Source of the DNA: Sepioteuthis lessoniana
Lineage: Eukaryota > Mollusca > Cephalopoda > Myopsida > Loliginidae
Assembly (NCBI GenBank): GCA_963585895.1
Contig: OY757904.1
Span: 64,391,203 to 64,455,202, forward strand
Length of the DNA: 64,000 nucleotides
Direction of reading: 5' to 3'
The notes under the pieces are model-generated. The model searched no databases. It was not told where the DNA came from and saw only the letters and a list, made by a program, of their open reading frames with translations. The position numbers were made by a program, and so were the translations under genes. Each line of letters opens with the position of its first letter. Position 1 is the first letter of the stretch. Shown here in pieces: positions 34,926-45,462 of this stretch.

Positions 34926-35509
34926 CATTTAGGGTAGAGAAAGCACGTTGGAAGTAGAATAATTGATAAATATAAAGTAAATATAACCCATACGGCTTAT
35001 TTTGCTTAGAAACAGTTGTATGATGTGATAACATATCACTCGATATTCACATGAATCATATGATTAGTAACTGGAGAAAAAAAGGACAATTATTTGGGAT
35101 GTCTATGTATGCATATGTTCGTATATTATAGAATGAAACTCAGCTGAAATCAAGCAGCTCACATGATAAATGCTTCTTTGATCAGCTGAGGTATATGACT
35201 ACTGAACATTTGTCTAAATATATCAAATATTCGTCCTGACGTTTTGTCAGTTTGGATCGGAGATGAAAGAAATCTTTGTTTGTAGTTGTGGGCGTGGACT
35301 TTAGCAACTGTTACTGTATTTTATGAAGTATTTTCTGCAAGCATTTATTCAAACCAGAACAAAGAGTCGGCATTCATATTTGCTCTTGTAAATGGTGATA
35401 GTTATTTTTGACAATTTTTTTTCATCATATTTCTTGATTTTAGCGTCAATTTTCTCTCTTTCCTTCTTTCATCCTGAAACATGCTTTTAACTGTGCTCCT
35501 TTTCACAAT
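34926..35509. other. Unique AT-rich stretch
   Basis: No gene or repeat recognised. Confidence 0.5.
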
Positions 35510-35541
35510 ATATTCTTCTTCTTCTTCTTCTTCTTCTTCTT

Positions 35542-35572
<31 letters not shown>
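35510..35572. repeat. (TTC)n/(GAA)n microsatellite
   Basis: About 20 uninterrupted TTC units, a perfect polypyrimidine tract of the kind that can form triplex DNA. Confidence 0.97.
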
Positions 35573-35639
35573 AAAGAAAAAGAATGTTAGATTATCGATC
35601 TGTCAATGAGATTTAAAATACACTGACTATATCTCCTGC

Positions 35640-35830
35640 AGATTGGTACCCCCAAATAAGGATGTTTGTGTATAATACTAAATTTCTTCAGAGGGTGAGA
35701 TTCCAGTTCTGTGGTACTAGAAAATATGGAGTACCCTTTCATTGACAAATGGCTTGGAGAGTAAAGGCATTTGTAGTCTGCGGGTCGAATAGATATGCCG
35801 TCAAACTATGTGTATTAAATATAATCTTAT
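35640..35830 (-). repeat. Mosaic repeat A, 3' block, diverged
   Basis: CTTCAGAGGGTGAGATTCCA, GTGGTACTAGAAAATATGGA, GTACCCTTTCATTGAC and GTCTGCGGGTCGAATAGA are the inverse of the repeat A 3' block, heavily mutated. Confidence 0.5.
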
Positions 35831-35831
35831 A

Positions 35832-36436
35832 AAAAAACAAAACAAAAAAAAATCTTTAAAAACTCCCCCCAAAATGTAATTACAGACGTTTGCTGAAAGC
35901 GAAACCTGAACTTCTATGCATTAAATAACCCAAGACGGTATTACATGCTATTAGAATCCATCTGTCCGAATCTGAATCTTTTGTTATCATCTTTGTTTAT
36001 ATTTCCTTTTTGCTTTGTTTTTGAAAAACAGAGAAGATTTAGGAAACATTAGTATCCTTTCTCTTTTCCTCTGCTGATATTTCTTTATATTGATCAATAA
36101 TCAATCATTGTCGTCGTTTCTGTTGTTGACCGCTTTCTATCATTTTTTATGTTTGTCTGAATTTAAATATTCATTTTATCTTCCTTATAATTCGCTTCCA
36201 CATTGTATTTTTTCCTTCTCGATGAAATTTGTATCATTGTTAATATTATTTTTCTCTTTATAAATAATGCTACTACCTCATTCTTGGTTTGATGTAATTT
36301 CTTACGTCATTTCCGTATAATTTAACAGCCAGTTTTCATCCTAAATTTACAATTTGTCTGTTCGCTATCGCCATTATCATTACTTATATTCCAAAACGAT
36401 CTTTTTTCCTCCTTCTCATTGTCACTAATAAGTTTA
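35832..36436. other. T-rich stretch, nothing recognised
   Basis: No gene. A TTAAATAACCCAAGACGG-like remnant near 35925 may be a further trace of the repeat A 5' module. The rest is T-rich. Confidence 0.4.
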
Positions 36437-36865
36437 CTCATTGGGAGTTTTCACACCATTGTTAGCTGATGGTTTTCAACGGGAATCTGAGTGATAGCAA
36501 GTTTCCTCAAGCATCCAGGATTTTCTTAGTATTCTGGCCGATGTCAACAATGCTGTAGTTAGGATGGTCTACACTCAGCCTTTAATTTCCAAGTCCTCCA
36601 GTCACTGTATCAATCCTTCGGTGACTGTACTGAGCGCACCAATTTCAATTGGTATTATCGTGACATTCACTTTCCATATTTTTTTCAGTTCTCCTGCAAA
36701 GTTAGGTACTTATCTCTTTTCGCTTTCTTTCAATTTTACAGTGTTCAGTCGGCAGGTTTTTTTCTTTTTGGACTAATTCTAGGTCTGGATGTCTGGCTGA
36801 GATTTGAATCTCAAAACCTAAAAGAATTTCGTGCGTCTCGTTCTCAAAATCGCAAAGAATTTTAT
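36437..36865 (-). pseudogene. D-family LINE 3' fragment, cluster member 1
   Basis: Opens with GGGAGTTTTCACACCATTG and runs through CTCAAGCATCCAGG, GCCGATGTCAACAATGCTG and CCAATTTCAATTGGTATTA. It reaches the endonuclease-side GGTCTGGATGTCTGGCTGAG and beyond. First of about eight same-strand copies to 40560. Confidence 0.82.
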
Positions 36866-36904
36866 GCATTATAATTATTTACTGTAGGAGATATTTTTTT
36901 TTTA

Positions 36905-38160
36905 CATCAGCTTTAGCTGATGGTCTTTCACTGGTGTTTGAGTGACAACAAGTCTCCTCAAGTCTCCTGGATTCTTGTCAGTTTTCTGGCTGTTATCAAC
37001 AATGGTATAGTTTGGATGGTCTCCACTCGTCCCTTTAATAATCTTTTAATTACTGTACCAAAAGAACCAATCATAATTGGTATATTTGTCACCTTCATGT
37101 TCCATAGTTTTTTTCAGTTTTCTAGCAAGGTCGAGGTACTTATCCTTCATTTTACATTCTTTCCGTTTTATTCTATGGTCAGTCGGTACAGCAAAGTCGA
37201 AAATTTTGCAAGTTCTCTTTTTTCTTGTTGATTATTATAAGGTCTGGTATTCTGGGCAAGATTAGGTGATCCGTTTGTATGTCAAAGTCCCATAGGAGTT
37301 TCTGTGTGTCATTCCCTAGTACAGCAGCTTGGTTATGCATATACCATTTATTTGTATGGTCTAATTTCAATTTCTAGCACATCTCTCAGTGGATGGCCTT
37401 GCCCACCCAGTTGTGTCTAGTCTTATTCTCCTTCTGTGCTAATTTGCTGCATTCGCTTATTATGTGATTGATGGTTTTATGCTATTTGGTTGCATCTTAT
37501 CTATTCTTGAATTGATTTGGTTGGTTCTTATGGAGTTATTTTGTGCTGCTATTTGAAGAGATTCTGTTTCTCTTTTAAAGTTTCCTTTTCTTAGCCACGT
37601 CCAGATTTTCTTGAGCAAGATTTTATTCATTATTTGTTTAAAGCGCTCATAGAGTCGTTTTTCTTCCCATTTTTGTTTCCTAGTTATTGTCATTATGTTG
37701 GTCATCGTGTTCTTTTTGATGACTGTAATCAGTCATCTTTCGTGTTTTTCTACGTAGTCCTCGAGTCACAGTATCGATGCGTCAATATTGTCTTCCATGC
37801 TAGCAAGTCATCTTTCCCCTCCTTTCTTGATACATATAATCTGTCAACGTCCTCTCAGGCATGTAGTGTCTTATGTATGGTCATTAGTTTCCTTTTTCTT
37901 TGATTCTTTTACTTAAGTTCTTATCTGTTCCACTTCACAAAGGGTACTGAATATCTTACGAGGCGTACAGCCCAGGTATTTATTCCTTTGGTAAGGTTTC
38001 TGCTAGATAGTTTTGTCTCGAGTAGCTTTCTTGTTCTTCTGAGATATTCTTTCTTAATTTTATCTTTCATCCCCACATGTTTGATGGAGTCAGCTTTCAA
38101 GATGCCCAAGTATTTGTATATTTCTTTTTCTCCGAGCGTACTCATCTTGTCTTGACATTA
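36905..38160 (-). pseudogene. D-family LINE, RT end through endonuclease, cluster member 2
   Basis: One of the longer copies. Minus-strand order: MSTLGEKEIYKYLGILKADS, KLSSRNLTKGINTWAVRLV, TITRKQKWEEKRLYERFKQI, TWLRKGNFKRETESLQIAAQ, KLDHTNKWYMHNQAAVLGN, LLWDFDIQTDHLILPRIPDL (the PD of a PD-(D/E)XK-type endonuclease; the following DFAVP is lost to a frameshift), then the C-terminal LARELKK/PIIIG region. The CCHC knuckle region (37440-37500) is damaged. Frameshifts and stops make it inactive. Together with copies at 24170 and 52091 it lets the family order be read: RT, CCHC, endonuclease, 3' end. Confidence 0.85.
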
Positions 38161-38234
38161 GTAGTTCCATTCCCGCTGTCAGACGTCCCTTGGCACTTTC
38201 CATTACTAGCAAGGCACAATTCCTTGTAAATTGT

Positions 38235-38720
38235 TCACACCAACATTAGCAGATAATCTTTTGAAGGAGTCTGGGTGACAGCAAATCTCTTCAAGTCTCC
38301 AGTATGTTTTCTCAGTATTTTGGCCGATCTTAACAATTCAGGAGTTTGGATAGTTTTATCTCTACCTCCGATTACTTAATCCTCCCGTCTCCTTACAAGC
38401 CTTTGGGGATCGCTCCGTGTGCATCAATTAAAGTTGTTATTATTGTAACCTGCTTGTTCCATAGCTTTCTTAGCTCAATGGCAGTTGTCCGCCAGGACGG
38501 CATAGTCAATTTTTATGCAGATTCTCTTTTTTTTTTATTGTTGACTATCTCTATGTCTGGTCGTCTGGCAGGTTTTAGGTGATCTGTTCGTATCTCAAAA
38601 TCCAAGAAAATTTTGTATGCCTCATTCCCTTTTACGCATTCTGATTTGTTCATATACCATTTAGTTTTATGGTAAAATTTCAATTTCTTGCACAATTGTT
38701 ATTGTCTTACTCCTTTGAGA
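38235..38720 (-). pseudogene. D-family LINE 3' fragment, cluster member 3
   Basis: Starts with AGCAGATAATCTTTTGAAGG and runs to the ACCATTTAGTTTTATGG region. The minus strand includes KLKFYHKTKWYMNKSECVKG and FEIRTDHLKPARRPDIEIV (endonuclease PD motif retained). Confidence 0.82.
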
Positions 38721-38721
38721 G

Positions 38722-38960
38722 TTTTTCACACCAGCAATAGCCGATGGTTTCTCACTGGAGTTTGAGTGACAGGGTGTCTCTTCAATTCTCCAGGACTTTT
38801 GTCTGTATTCTGCCAGATCTCAACAATGTTGTTGTTTGGATGGTTTCCACTCGTCCTCTTATTTCAATGTTCTCCCATCCTCGTACAGATCCTTTGGTAA
38901 CTGTCCCAAGAATACCAATTACCATTGGAATCACCGTCACTTTCATATCATTACTATTTT
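38722..38960 (-). pseudogene. D-family LINE 3' fragment, cluster member 4
   Basis: From TTTTTCACACCAGCAATAGC to CCGTCACTTTCATATC. The minus strand encodes MKVTVIPMVIGILGTVTKGS and VRGWENIEIRGRVETIQTTT. It is followed by an (ATT)n run and then the next copy. Confidence 0.85.
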
Positions 38961-38997
38961 TATAATTATCATTATTATTATTATTTGTTCTTTTTTT

Positions 38998-39507
38998 AGA
39001 GTTTTTCACACCAGCATAAGCTGATGGTTTCTCACTAGATTTTGATTGACAAGTCTCCTCAGGTCTCCAAGACTTTTCTCTGGCCGATCTCAACAATGCA
39101 GTAGTTTGGATGGTCTCCACTCGTTCTGTTACTTCCAAGTTCTCCAGTTCTTGTACTAATCCTTTGGTGACTGTACCAAGAGCACCAATTACAATTGGTA
39201 TTATCGCCACTTTCATGTTCCACATCTTTTTCAATTCCCTAGCAATGTCGAGCTACTTATTCTTCTTCTCACGTCCTTTTAATTTCTCTCAGTGGTCCGC
39301 CGGGACAAGAAAGTCCTCAATTCAGCAAGTTCTCTCACTTTCTTTCTTTTTTTTTTTTATTTTTTTGTTGATTATTATAAAATCTGGTCGTCTGGCCGAG
39401 AATCGGAGATCCATTTGTATCTCGAAATCCCAGAGGAGTTTGTGCGTCTTATTCTCTACAACAGATTGTCGGTTGTGCATATATTCGTATGATCAAGTTA
39501 TTGTTAA
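38998..39507 (-). pseudogene. D-family LINE 3' fragment, cluster member 5
   Basis: Preceded by (ATT)n at 38966-38983. Minus strand: MWNMKVAIIPIVIGALGTV, KGLVQELENLEVTERVETIQ, TTALLRSAREKSW. Continues to the endonuclease-side TCTGGTCGTCTGGCCGAG. Among the best preserved of the cluster. Confidence 0.85.
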
Positions 39508-39930
39508 TTTTGACCGATTGTCTTTCATTGGAGGTTTAGCTGCAGCAAGTCTCCACAAGTCGCAAGGCTTCTTTATTTTATGCTCTAGTCAGTATGGTCT
39601 TGATTCTTCCTCTGATTATCATTTCCATCAGTCTCTTTTCCAGTCATTTGGGGACAATTCTTTGCTACATAACTATTAATGGCATCACTATCACTTCCGT
39701 GTTCTTAATCTTTTTCAGATCTCCAGCTAGATTATTTGTTTATTTTTTCGTTTTCGTTTACACCTCTGGGACAGAATAAATCTACCAGATGCCAAGTTAT
39801 TTTTTCACTTGTTAATCAAATCTAAGTCTGGTTTTCTGGTTGGGATTGTGTGATTCGTTTGTATCACGAAATTTATGTCTCATTTTCCAAGACAAATTCA
39901 AGGTTATTTATCTATTTATTTGTTTTACTC
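39508..39930 (-). pseudogene. D-family LINE 3' fragment, cluster member 6
   Basis: Diverged copy: GATTGTCTTTCATTGGAGG, CAAGTCTCCACAAGTCGCAA, AATGGCATCACTATCACTTC, TCTAAGTCTGGTTTTCTGG. Confidence 0.7.
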
Positions 39931-39934
39931 GATG

Positions 39935-40225
39935 TAAGTTTTTCACACTAGCCTTATCTGATGGTTTTCACTCAAGTCTGAGAGATAGCATGTCTTCTCA
40001 AGTCTCCGGAACATTTTTTCTGAAATGTAACCTGTCTCAGTAATGATCTAGTTTCGATGGTCTTGGATCGTCCTCCGATTTCCAACTCTACTTGTCTTCT
40101 TACAAAGCCACTGGGTACCGTGACAAGCACACTAATTATAATTGGTATTACCTTTACCTTCATGTTCCATTAACTTTTCTAGTTCTCTAGCAAGGTTCAT
40201 GTACATTTCTTTCTTTTGTTATTAT
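39935..40225 (-). pseudogene. D-family LINE 3' fragment, cluster member 7
   Basis: From GTTTTTCACACTAGCCTTA to CTAGCAAGGTTCATGTAC. The minus strand encodes MKVKVIPIIISVLVTVPSGF and LEIGGRSKTIETRSLL. Followed by TTATTATTA and the next copy. Confidence 0.8.
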
Positions 40226-40239
40226 TACTTTACTCTTTT

Positions 40240-40560
40240 GTGAGTTTTTTTCACTCCAGCGTTAGTTGATGATTTCTCACTTGATTTTAAATGGCAGCAA
40301 GCCTCCTCAAGTCTCCAGGACTCTTCTCAGTATTCTAACCGATCATAATAATGCTGTAGTCTTAATAGTCTCTTCTTGTCCTCTTATATTAAAGTCTTCC
40401 AGTCCCTTTAGCGTACCTTTGGGGATTGTTCCAGATGCACCAGTTACAACTGGTATCACCGTCAACTTCATGTTCCATTTTTTAAAAATTCTCTTTGAAG
40501 GCCTACATATTGATCTCTCTTCTTGCTTTCTTTTAGATTTATTATGTGGCCCACGTGATT
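40240..40560 (-). pseudogene. D-family LINE 3' fragment, cluster member 8
   Basis: From TTTTTTTCACTCCAGCGTTAG to the region of CTCTTTGAAGGCCTACATA-type sequence. Preceded by TTGTTATTATTAC, fitting insertion at or in a TTA tract. Confidence 0.8.
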
Positions 40561-42846
40561 GACTGAATATGTTATCCCTGTTATGGTTCCTTTACAAGGG
40601 CTGTGTGACTTTCCTTACTGTTAGATATCTGGTCACATTTGTGTTTAATTATATCCATAAAATATTTGACGAATCTTTTTTATTGGCACATGATTATTCT
40701 AAGGTTATAAGTGCCAAGCGAAACATGAGATGCCTCTACTGAAATTTCAAATATGTCCACCTTATCCTTTTTTGAAACAGATTAGATATTGGCTTCTTCT
40801 AATTCTACAGTTTTGATTTAAACGATTCATATTTGCCAAATTTGAAAACTAGAAAACTTTCTTAATTTCATTCTCTTGGTCAGCTTCAGATCATGGTTTT
40901 CTGCGTCTACTTTTAATATTTAACATTTTTTTTAGTTTTTGTTATATTTCGCATTAGCAGAAGAAGAAAAAAAAACAATAAAAAATCGTTACCAGTCTGC
41001 AACGTGAAATCATATCACAGTTGACTGTATTCGATTCTTAATAAAGTTCCTACTTTGTCCTCATGCCATTCTATTTTATTCTTATTACTCTTGTTTTTCT
41101 TATCGTTGTCGTTGTTGTTGTCAAGTTTTAGTACTTTAGAATAAGATTCTTTGCATATCATTTGTATTTTATATTACATTTTGTCTGACAAGAAGCCAAT
41201 TTAATACAGAATTACGGCTGGCCAACGACAGACGCGTGTTTTAATGATAGAAATCTAGCCAGAAATTGAAAATTCACATCACAGAAGCAATTCACTGGGG
41301 AGAAACATTTATTGAGATTGTTAAAAATGATGCGTCAGTTTTCAGTTGTAACTCTGCCGCCGATTCTTATCTCGACCAACAAAATAAAAGGAGCGGCTTA
41401 TTAATACCACGACCGGCCTCAGTCTACGTTAGTGTCATAAATTCGTCAACTGACAGCTTTTCGTAGTAAGGGGCTCCAAAATGAAGGAGGATGACGAACA
41501 AAAACTGAGCTGCGATTTTTCAAAAATAATTAAATAGGAAAGAAGAGTAAAGAGAGAACTATATTGATGAAAACCAACGCCTGTGTACTGGCTTTTCTCC
41601 CTAGAGTATATGCAAAATGCCACTGGTTTTAGGACTCATCCTATACCATGTTTACCGTAAATAAACATTCATTCTTGAGTTCTTTATTATTAAATTAACC
41701 CAGACCTGGATAAGATATTTTAAGTAAACACTTGTATTTTGTTTTCATTTAACAAGTGCTTAATATTATCAAGAAAAGACCTTGTAACGACACCTAACTC
41801 ACGTGTTATCAGATCAAAAAATAAAACAAAAAAGCATAAAACAAAAGAAAAGTATGCATGTGTCATGAATTCAAAAAATAACTTCTCTATATATTGTAGC
41901 TAAAAAATGCTACTGAGTGAATATACCAAATCCCTTCATAAGTTAGGAGGAATCCAATAGTTGAAGACATATATTCAATTCTCCGCGTCGGACCAAGAAT
42001 ATCGGCACCCATGATGTTAACCAAGTTTTATCCTCTAAGGAATTTCACGCTAGCAATTAAAAAAAAATCGAAAATATTTACGTCCACTGTGCTCATACGA
42101 AATTCAATTCTCGTGTCACATCAATTTTTTTAAATTTACGAAAATTGAATTATAAATAGACATTTGTTTTAACTTAACGTCCTGTTATTTATGTTTCTGT
42201 GCGCTTGTTTATTTCTAATTCCTTTCATCATTAACCTCTATATTGTAGTACACAGAAAACTACTCTGCAACAATATTAATCAATAGTGCAAAGAGATAAA
42301 TTTTTACAAAGGCCAGCAGCAGGAAGAAAGATGAATAGATAGAATTCTACATCTTTTTTCAGTGAATAGATGGAACAAGATAAACTTAATCAAGTAACCT
42401 GGACCGAAAATAACCACTGACCAAGTTTTGCCGAGGCCACCAGCTACTGTTCAAATAGAGACAAGGACTTGCCGGACATGTCACCCACTCGAGGTTTAAG
42501 TGGCTGCTGTGGTATTCTGGGAAGTCCAATAAAAAAAACAATGGAAATTTTTATTTGACTTCTTTCTGTGGCTGGGGTATGAGGGGTTAAGCTTTTGCGT
42601 GAACAGATTGGAAGAAAAAAATGCCAATCTAATTTGAATGAAGAAACTGCCTGAACGATGTGTTCGTTATTCATTGCCACCTATTTCCACGGCCTCAGAA
42701 ACTAAATGAAGAGTACAAAACAACAGACGTCCTAACGCTTCAGGCGAGTTTTGTTTTTATTGTTTTTTCTTTACTGCCCCAGTCAACGATTATTCATCAT
42801 CGACAAAACAGTTGTCATTAACCCTGTTACATTAATCTGTATTGCA
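40561..42846. other. Unique stretch, possible upstream region of a small gene
   Basis: A 66-codon frame at 41266-41466 (+) (MKIHITEAIHWGETFIEIVK start) and a 78-codon minus frame at 42444-42680 have no recognised domain. Immediately before 42847 the frame stays open for about 60 codons back to a TGA near 42641 but holds no ATG until 42847. Confidence 0.4.
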
Positions 42847-43621
42847 ATGGGTGAGTAAATATTATTCTTGTGTTATATTGCAATATCACGTTTTAATTTA
42901 CTATATTTCATGTATTTATTACGCACCGGAATATACAACGGCCCATTCATTCAGGAAAAAAAACACGGAGAAAAGTAAAATGGCTTCTCATGCTAATTTA
43001 TAGACTCCAAGCTTGCCATAAAATGGAAGCTTCACCTTTTTAAATAAAAGCAATTTTGAGTGTCAACATTTTTCGCTAGGAAGAGGGTCTTATATAAGGG
43101 AAAACGAATCAATAAAAGTTTATGTTGTTAAAGTATTTAGGAACATATTTATGATTAATTGATTAGTTTTAATGGCATATCAGGTCGTACTGGGTTAATT
43201 TACGCTGAGTTTAGATGATTGGGTTCATTATATATTTACATCTATATTTCTGGTGTAGTTGAATCTTAATGTTTATTTGTTACTGCTTTTCGGCACTCAT
43301 TTATATTATAAAAATTAGAACATTCAGTAACATTATTACAAATAGCTTATAGTTATAGATGATCAATTATTTCCATCATATATAAATAATTTTAACTGAT
43401 TTCTTTGACTCTTAGGTGGGACCACCACTTCTCTTTCATGTGGACCTAGCAGAGGAGTAAGTGCAAAGAAAATGTACTATACTCTTCCCGATATCCGAAA
43501 GATGAGCTTCAGCATCAGATGTGCTACTGAGAAATCCCTCATTTTAGTGGGCTTATCCCCTGCAGGGTATACAGTCAACGTATTTCACATGATGGAAATT
43601 ATTTCGGAGTGTCATGAATAG
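42847..43621 (+). CDS. Candidate two-exon gene, 69-residue protein, function unknown
   Basis: Exon 1 coding part is only ATGG (42847-42850), in a good start context (GCAATGG), followed at once by a consensus donor GTGAGTAAAT. A 565-bp intron (42851-43415) ends in a pyrimidine-rich acceptor TTCTTTGACTCTTAG. Exon 2 (43416-43621) continues in frame to a TAG, giving 69 residues: starts MGGTTTSLSCGPSRGVSAKK, middle MYYTLPDIRKMSFSIRCATE, end VFHMMEIISECHE. A polyadenylation signal AATAAA lies at 43643-43648, 22 bases after the stop. The KMSFSIRCATEKSLILVGLS strand pattern faintly recalls beta-sandwich domains such as the farnesoic-acid-methyltransferase-type domain, but this is not a firm match. 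Either a small gene or the last exon of a longer one with upstream exons outside this reading. Confidence 0.42.
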
Positions 43622-43642
43622 AATGCAAGCCAAAATCAATAC

Positions 43643-43648
43643 AATAAA
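43643..43648 (+). terminator. Polyadenylation signal of the candidate gene
   Basis: Canonical AATAAA shortly after the stop at 43619-43621. Confidence 0.45.
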
Positions 43649-43844
43649 ACATAGAAGGTTTTCCTTTTAATATATTTTACTTAAAACAAAGTCTTACAAC
43701 TAGAAAGATCCTATAAATGTTTGCTTGAGATGTTTTATTCTTGATGACATTCCGTGATTTGTCAACATTTGGATATCTACAATCCATCTGTGATTGTTTT
43801 TTCAATAAACACAATTTTTGAAATATAGTCTATCTTTAGAATTA

Positions 43845-45033
43845 TAACTACCTCCCTCTTTAAATTTTTTAAAGTATCTCCCTCTTTAAACATCGTCTTT
43901 AATCTATCTCTTTCTTTAAATTATCTCACCTTTAAACTCTTTAGTTGTCTTTATTTCTGTGACGCAGCATGTTGATTTTTATCATTAAGGATTTTCGGAC
44001 TATTGTCTTCATCTTTATTGTTATTTCCACAACGTTCCACAGCGGTCTCTAAGCTTCTGGAGGTTGCAGGTTCAATCCTCACTACAGGCGAGTAACAATA
44101 CAGGAATACTTTACACTTGTACCCGGTTATGGCTAACGGAATCAGAACGGGCGACCCCCGTGGTTTCAATAACGGACGTAGTTCGAAGTTCCGTGAAGGT
44201 TCCCGAGTTTGACAAACACCTGAAGAAGGCCGGATGACATATCGGCCGAAACGTTATGGAAATAACAATAAAGATGAAGACAATAGTCCGAAAACCCTTA
44301 CTGTTTAAACTCTTTCTTTAAAGTATCTTTCTCTTAAACTTTGTTCTTTAAAGTACTCTTTAAACTCCTTCTTGAATTCAGCTCTTTCTTTAAACTACTT
44401 CTTCAAATAACCTCCCTCTGTAAACTCATTTAAACTATCACTCTCTCTCTCTTTAAACTCCTTCTTTAAACTATCTCCCTCTTAAACTTTCTCTTTAAAC
44501 CATCTCCTACTTTAAACTCCTTATTTAATACATCTTCTCTTTAGAAACCTCATTCAAATTATATCTGTCTTTAATATCCTTTAAACTATATCTCTCTTGA
44601 AACTCCTTCTTTAAACTCTCTCTTTATATTCCTCCCTTAAAAAAATCTTCCTCTTTAAACTACCTTTCTAATTAACACCCCCCTTTGACGTATCTCTCTC
44701 TTTAAATTTCTTCTTTGAAATATCCCTCTCTTTAAACAACTTTCTTAAAATATTTTCCTTTTTAAACTCTTTCTTTAAGACATCACTCACTTCAAACTAG
44801 CTCTTTATACACTCCCTCTCTTAAAATCATCTCTTCCTTTAAACTTTATTTTTAAACTACTTTTCTCAGTAAAGTCCTTCTTAACACCCATTAATTAAAA
44901 TATATCTTCCTTTAAAAACCCTCTTTGAAGTATATCCTCCTTTAAAGTCCGTCTTTAAACTATCTCTCTGTAAACGATCTCCCTTTTCAAATTCCTTCTT
45001 TAAACAATTTCTATCATTAAACTATCGCTTTCT

Positions 45034-45037
<4 letters not shown>
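43845..45037. repeat. Degenerate pyrimidine-rich tandem repeat with TTTAAA core
   Basis: Dozens of irregular units of about 15-20 bases built on CTCTTTAAACTCCTTCT / TTTAAACTATCTCTC. The TTTAAAC core recurs regularly while the spacer varies. It is interrupted by the S3 fold-back element (43986-44300), after which the same repeat resumes. It passes into the (CT)n run at 45038. Confidence 0.9.
43986..44300 (+). mobile_element. Fold-back SINE S3 with 51-bp inverted ends and hammerhead-like core
   Basis: The left arm 43986-44036 and right arm 44250-44300 are inverse complements at 49 of 51 positions. Between them: a tRNA-like head (CAGCGGTCTCTAAGCTTCTG, B box AGGTTCAATCCTC), a body (AACGGAATCAGAACGGGCGA, TTCGAAGTTCCGTGAAGG), and CTGAAGA at 44220-44226, a GGCCG/CGGCC stem, and GAAAC at 44248-44252. 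This is the best preserved CUGANGA-stem-GAAAC core in the window. The right arm overlaps the core's 3' edge. A cleavage site after helix III was not identified. Confidence 0.75.

Positions 45038-45100
<63 letters not shown>
45038..45100. repeat. (CT)n microsatellite
   Basis: About 31 uninterrupted CT units closing the pyrimidine-rich field. Confidence 0.97.
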
Positions 45101-45102
<2 letters not shown>

Positions 45103-45207
45103 TTCCGTACTTTACTCATATCAAAACTATAAAATATCAAAAAATGATCAGTAATAAATTTGTAACACTCCGAAAGACATCGTCAACTTACAATTATTAA
45201 TAGGTTG

Positions 45208-45462
45208 TTAATCATATTTACCCAACCCCTCCGCACGGGCAGGATATTACACAAGGTCAATTTTTTAAGCGGAGTTTAACAGGTTTGAATTCAGAGTTTT
45301 CCTTCTCCTAGACAAAGCTGAAGAACCTAGTCTGCCCTAGTATTTACCCATAGCTGGAGAGAGAATAATTGGATTCATACCTTTCCCAAGGGTATTAGTG
45401 CTATGTGAAACGCAATCAGTCCAATTCCAGCGAAGATAACCATTACTCCACGGGCACCCCCT
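45208..45462 (-). mobile_element. SINE S2 with internal deletion of the B box
   Basis: The full S2 3' end and body are present (CCCAACCCCTCCGCACGGGC, GTTTGAATTCAGAGTTTTCC, CCATAGCTGGAGAGAG). On the head side the sequence jumps from ACGCAATCAGTC to CAGCGAAGATAACCATTAC, losing the B box, and ends in GGGCACCCCC. Confidence 0.85.
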
